A DNA stretch of 54,538 nt from an uncultured Bacteroidales bacterium (GTDB lineage: Bacteria; Bacteroidota; Bacteroidia; Bacteroidales; Muribaculaceae). Below, piece by piece: positions 52,202-54,538 of this stretch. The stretch lies in NCBI GenBank assembly GCA_946011725.1, contig CAMGBT010000008.1:1-54538 (forward strand). The letters are read 5' to 3'. The notes beneath the pieces were generated by a model. The model did no database searches, was not told the DNA's origin, and saw only the letters and a program-made list of their open reading frames with translations. Both the position numbers and the translations under genes were made by a program. Positions within the stretch are counted from its first letter, which is position 1, and every line of letters starts with the position of its first letter.

Positions 52202-53542
52202 ATGAATAAATACTCATTATACATAGCCACCGCACTGCTGAGCGCCGCCGCCCTGTCAGCGTGCGACGACGATTGGACCCGCCCGCCTATGGACGTGCCC
52301 ACTCTCCCCGAGAATTTCAAGGCCAACATCACTTTGGCCGAGCTGAAAACCGCCTACTGGCAGGATCAAGACTCCTACGGCACCAAAATCGGCCTCAACG
52401 CCGACGGCGATTCCATCGTAATCTCCGGCACCGTGGTCAGCTCCGACCAATCCGGCAATATCTACAAGTCGATTGTGCTCCAAGACGCCACCGGCGCCAT
52501 CACCATCGGCATCAACACCGCCGACCTCTATGAGGAATACCCCCAAGGCATCGGCTTGGCTATCAACGTCACCGGCCTCACCATCGGCCGCTACTCCGGC
52601 TTGATGCAGCTCGGCACCTCCGACGGCACTGGCGTCAACCGTATCGAACTCGCTGACTTCCAGCCCCATACCGCCGTAGACTACTATGCCGGCCACTGCG
52701 ACACCACCACCGTCACCCTGGCCGAATTGGCCGAAGCCGGCAAATCCACCGAAGGCAAAATCCAATGGCAAAGCCGCCTGATTCGCATCGACAACATCAA
52801 GTTCAAAGAAGCCGGCGAACCCTTCACCAACGGTTCCACCACTTCACGCTACATCGTCGACGACGAAGGCAACGAAATGATTGTCTACAATAGCTCGTAC
52901 TCCGACTTCGCCTACGACAACCTGCCCTACGGCCACGGCTCCGTGGTGGGCATCCTCAGCTGCTACCGCACCTCGTGGCAACTGCTGCTCATCGACGCCA
53001 ACTCCTGCATCGACTTCGACGGCGAAGGCGCCCCCGACCCCAACCTCACCACCCTTCTCAACGAGCCTTTCGGTGCTAACTCCCAAGGCGATTTCACCAT
53101 CGAGGACATCACCCTGGACGAAGGCCTCACCTACGTGTGGAAAGCCACTGAAAAGTACGGCATGAACGCATCGGCTTTCGCCAACAGCACCAGCTACCCC
53201 TCCGACTCGTGGCTCATCTCCCCCGAAATCGACCTCAACGGCTTCCACACCCCCACCCTACAATTCTCGCACTGCTGCAATAAGTTCGCCTCCCTCGAAA
53301 GCGCCAAGCAGCAAGTAAGCGTGGCCGTGCGCGAAATCGGCGGCGAGTGGCAACCCGTCACCATCCCCAACTTCTCTACCAATGCCGACTGGACATTCGT
53401 TGAATCCGGCGCCCTCGACCTGAGCGCCTTCGCCGGCAAGAAAATTCAATTTGGCTTCCACTACACTTCCTCCACCGAATCCGCCGGCACTTGGGAGATC
53501 AAGAATGTGAAACTTCAAGCCATCAAAATCGTTAACGAATAA
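52202..53542 (+). CDS. DUF5689 lipoprotein with a choice-of-anchor-J-like domain
   Basis: The 446-residue protein has a lipoprotein signal (MNKYSLYIATALLSAAALSAC, lipobox cysteine at 21). Residues about 40-275 form a DUF5689 domain (TLAELKTAYWQ, ISGTVVSSDQSGNIYKSIVL, NVTGLTIGRYSGLMQLG), an OB-like fold. Residues about 290-446 resemble choice-of-anchor-J jelly rolls (LLNEPFG, YPSDSWLISPEIDLNG). It is 12 bases after the receptor and 12 before a second DUF5689 gene. Outer-surface ligand binding for the receptor is inferred. Confidence 0.85.
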   Translation: MNKYSLYIATALLSAAALSACDDDWTRPPMDVPTLPENFKANITLAELKTAYWQDQDSYGTKIGLNADGDSIVISGTVVSSDQSGNIYKSIVLQDATGAITIGINTADLYEEYPQGIGLAINVTGLTIGRYSGLMQLGTSDGTGVNRIELADFQPHTAVDYYAGHCDTTTVTLAELAEAGKSTEGKIQWQSRLIRIDNIKFKEAGEPFTNGSTTSRYIVDDEGNEMIVYNSSYSDFAYDNLPYGHGSVVGILSCYRTSWQLLLIDANSCIDFDGEGAPDPNLTTLLNEPFGANSQGDFTIEDITLDEGLTYVWKATEKYGMNASAFANSTSYPSDSWLISPEIDLNGFHTPTLQFSHCCNKFASLESAKQQVSVAVREIGGEWQPVTIPNFSTNADWTFVESGALDLSAFAGKKIQFGFHYTSSTESAGTWEIKNVKLQAIKIVNE

Positions 53543-53554
53543 TTTCCTCTCACT

Positions 53555-54538
53555 ATGAAAGGTATCAAATCATACGCTCTCGCCTTCGCCGCCACAATTG
53601 CCGCGGCGCTTGGCTTCTCGGCTTGTCAGGACCACTTCGACGACCCCGACCTCAACCGCGTCCCCGTCGCCACCATGAAACCCAATGCCACCATCGCCGA
53701 AATCAAGGAACTGATGTGGCAAGACGCCGACAACTACTGCGAACAAGTGCCCGCCCGCGAAGACGGCTCGCACTACATCATCTCCGGCCGCGTGGTTTCC
53801 TCCGACTATGCCGGCAACTGCTTCAAATACATCGTGTTGCAGGACCAAACCGGTGCCCTCACCTTCTCCATCAACTCCTACAACCTCTACCTCAAATACC
53901 GCCGCGGTCAGGAAGTGGTGGTGGACCTCACCGGATTGCACTGCGGTAAGTACCGCGGCCTGTTCCAAGTAGGCTTCCCCTCTTTCAACTCCTCCATCCC
54001 CGGCTACGAAACCTCCTTCATGGCCCCGGAACGCTTCTTCAGCAGCTCCGAACTCAACGATCTGCCCAAATTCGACCAAATCGACACCATTCAGGTATCA
54101 TCCTTCAGCGAATTGGGCGTAACTCCCTCGGAACTCCGTCGCTGGCAATCGCAAATCGTGCGATTCAACAACGTTACCTGGGTTGAGAACTCCACCCTCG
54201 GCACCCTCTCCACCTACCACTCCAGCGGCGAAACCCAGCAAATCCGCGACGCCGAAGGCAACACCCTCGACGTGCGCACCTCCGGCTACTCCAACTTCTG
54301 GAACACCAAGCTTCCCACCGAGGCTTGCGACGTGGTGGCCATCGTAGGCTACTACATGAACCTGGCCGGTTCGGGCGGTTGGCAGCTCACCCTCATCGAC
54401 ATTAACTCCATCCTCAACGTAGGCCATCCCTCCGTGCCCAAAGGCAACCGCGTGAACCCCTACTCCGTGGCTGAAGCCGCCGCTTATGCCGCCAACGGCT
54501 CCAACGTCTCCGGCTGGGTGGAAGGCTACATCGTGGGC
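53555..54538 (+). CDS. second DUF5689 lipoprotein, 3' end missing
   Basis: The frame starts at the ATG at 53555 and runs open to the window end (328 codons). It begins MKGIKSYALAFAATIAAALG with lipobox cysteine at 24, then a DUF5689 domain (IAEIKELMWQDA, IISGRVVSSDYAGNCFKYIV, VDLTGLHCGKYRGLFQVG) paralogous to the preceding gene. The last visible part (NPYSVAEAAAYAANGSNVSG, GYIVG) matches the start of a DUF6359-type domain. The two lipoproteins arose by duplication or serve as a pair for the receptor. Confidence 0.85.
   Translation, partial: MKGIKSYALAFAATIAAALGFSACQDHFDDPDLNRVPVATMKPNATIAEIKELMWQDADNYCEQVPAREDGSHYIISGRVVSSDYAGNCFKYIVLQDQTGALTFSINSYNLYLKYRRGQEVVVDLTGLHCGKYRGLFQVGFPSFNSSIPGYETSFMAPERFFSSSELNDLPKFDQIDTIQVSSFSELGVTPSELRRWQSQIVRFNNVTWVENSTLGTLSTYHSSGETQQIRDAEGNTLDVRTSGYSNFWNTKLPTEACDVVAIVGYYMNLAGSGGWQLTLIDINSILNVGHPSVPKGNRVNPYSVAEAAAYAANGSNVSGWVEGYIVG

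Overview
The window reads as a chromosomal segment of a Bacteroidales bacterium, most likely Muribaculaceae-like. Evidence seen: Bacteroidetes-type promoters (TTTG near -33, TAnnTTTG at -7) before several genes; a TonB-dependent receptor followed by DUF5689 lipoproteins; several secreted proteins sharing a short C-terminal sorting-like tail (GxYIRR...K.I.VR); and a Bacteroidetes-style division/cell-wall cluster without murF. The core is GC-rich. The genus-level guess is inference.

Layout. 1-3189: 3' part of a large secreted repeat protein. 3458-7392 (minus): operon of a PD-(D/E)XK (Rpn-like) protein, a radical SAM protein, a C1 peptidase, a YfcE-like phosphoesterase and a SPOR lipoprotein, the last three joined by ATGA overlaps. 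7689-13754: an AT-rich accessory island between two exact 19-bp direct repeats, one of which is the 3' end of the neighbouring permease gene. 13755-31138 (minus): permease, rbfA, sirtuin, then ftsZ-ftsA-ftsQ-murC-murG-ftsW-murD-mraY-murE-ftsI-ftsL-rsmH, a nearly gapless co-directional run transcribed from the rsmH end. 31139-31887: intergenic repeat region. 31888-33653: DUF2975/HTH pair facing a Fic protein. 33774-38473: three secreted proteins with the sorting-like tail. 38909-45642 (minus): pckA, uvrC, apt, mnmG, ybeY, with a perfect parS-like 16-bp palindrome between apt and mnmG. 46071-54538 (plus): secreted GH13 amylase with two starch-binding modules, then a TonB-dependent receptor and two DUF5689 lipoproteins, the last cut by the window end.

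The most unusual region is the island. It holds one tightly packed minus-strand operon: a short tubulin/FtsZ-like GTPase-fold protein, a WYL regulator, a small Asp-box repeat protein, a truncated remnant of a KAP-like P-loop ATPase, a DUF262 protein split by an in-frame TAA, and a DUF262/DUF1524 (GmrSD-like) protein. WYL regulators, KAP ATPases and DUF262/DUF1524 nucleases are each known from anti-phage loci, so a partly decayed defence or conflict system with a tubulin-like component is the leading inference. No integrase is present.

Intergenic DNA carries several families of inverted and dispersed repeats, described separately. No tRNA, rRNA or CRISPR array was recognised.
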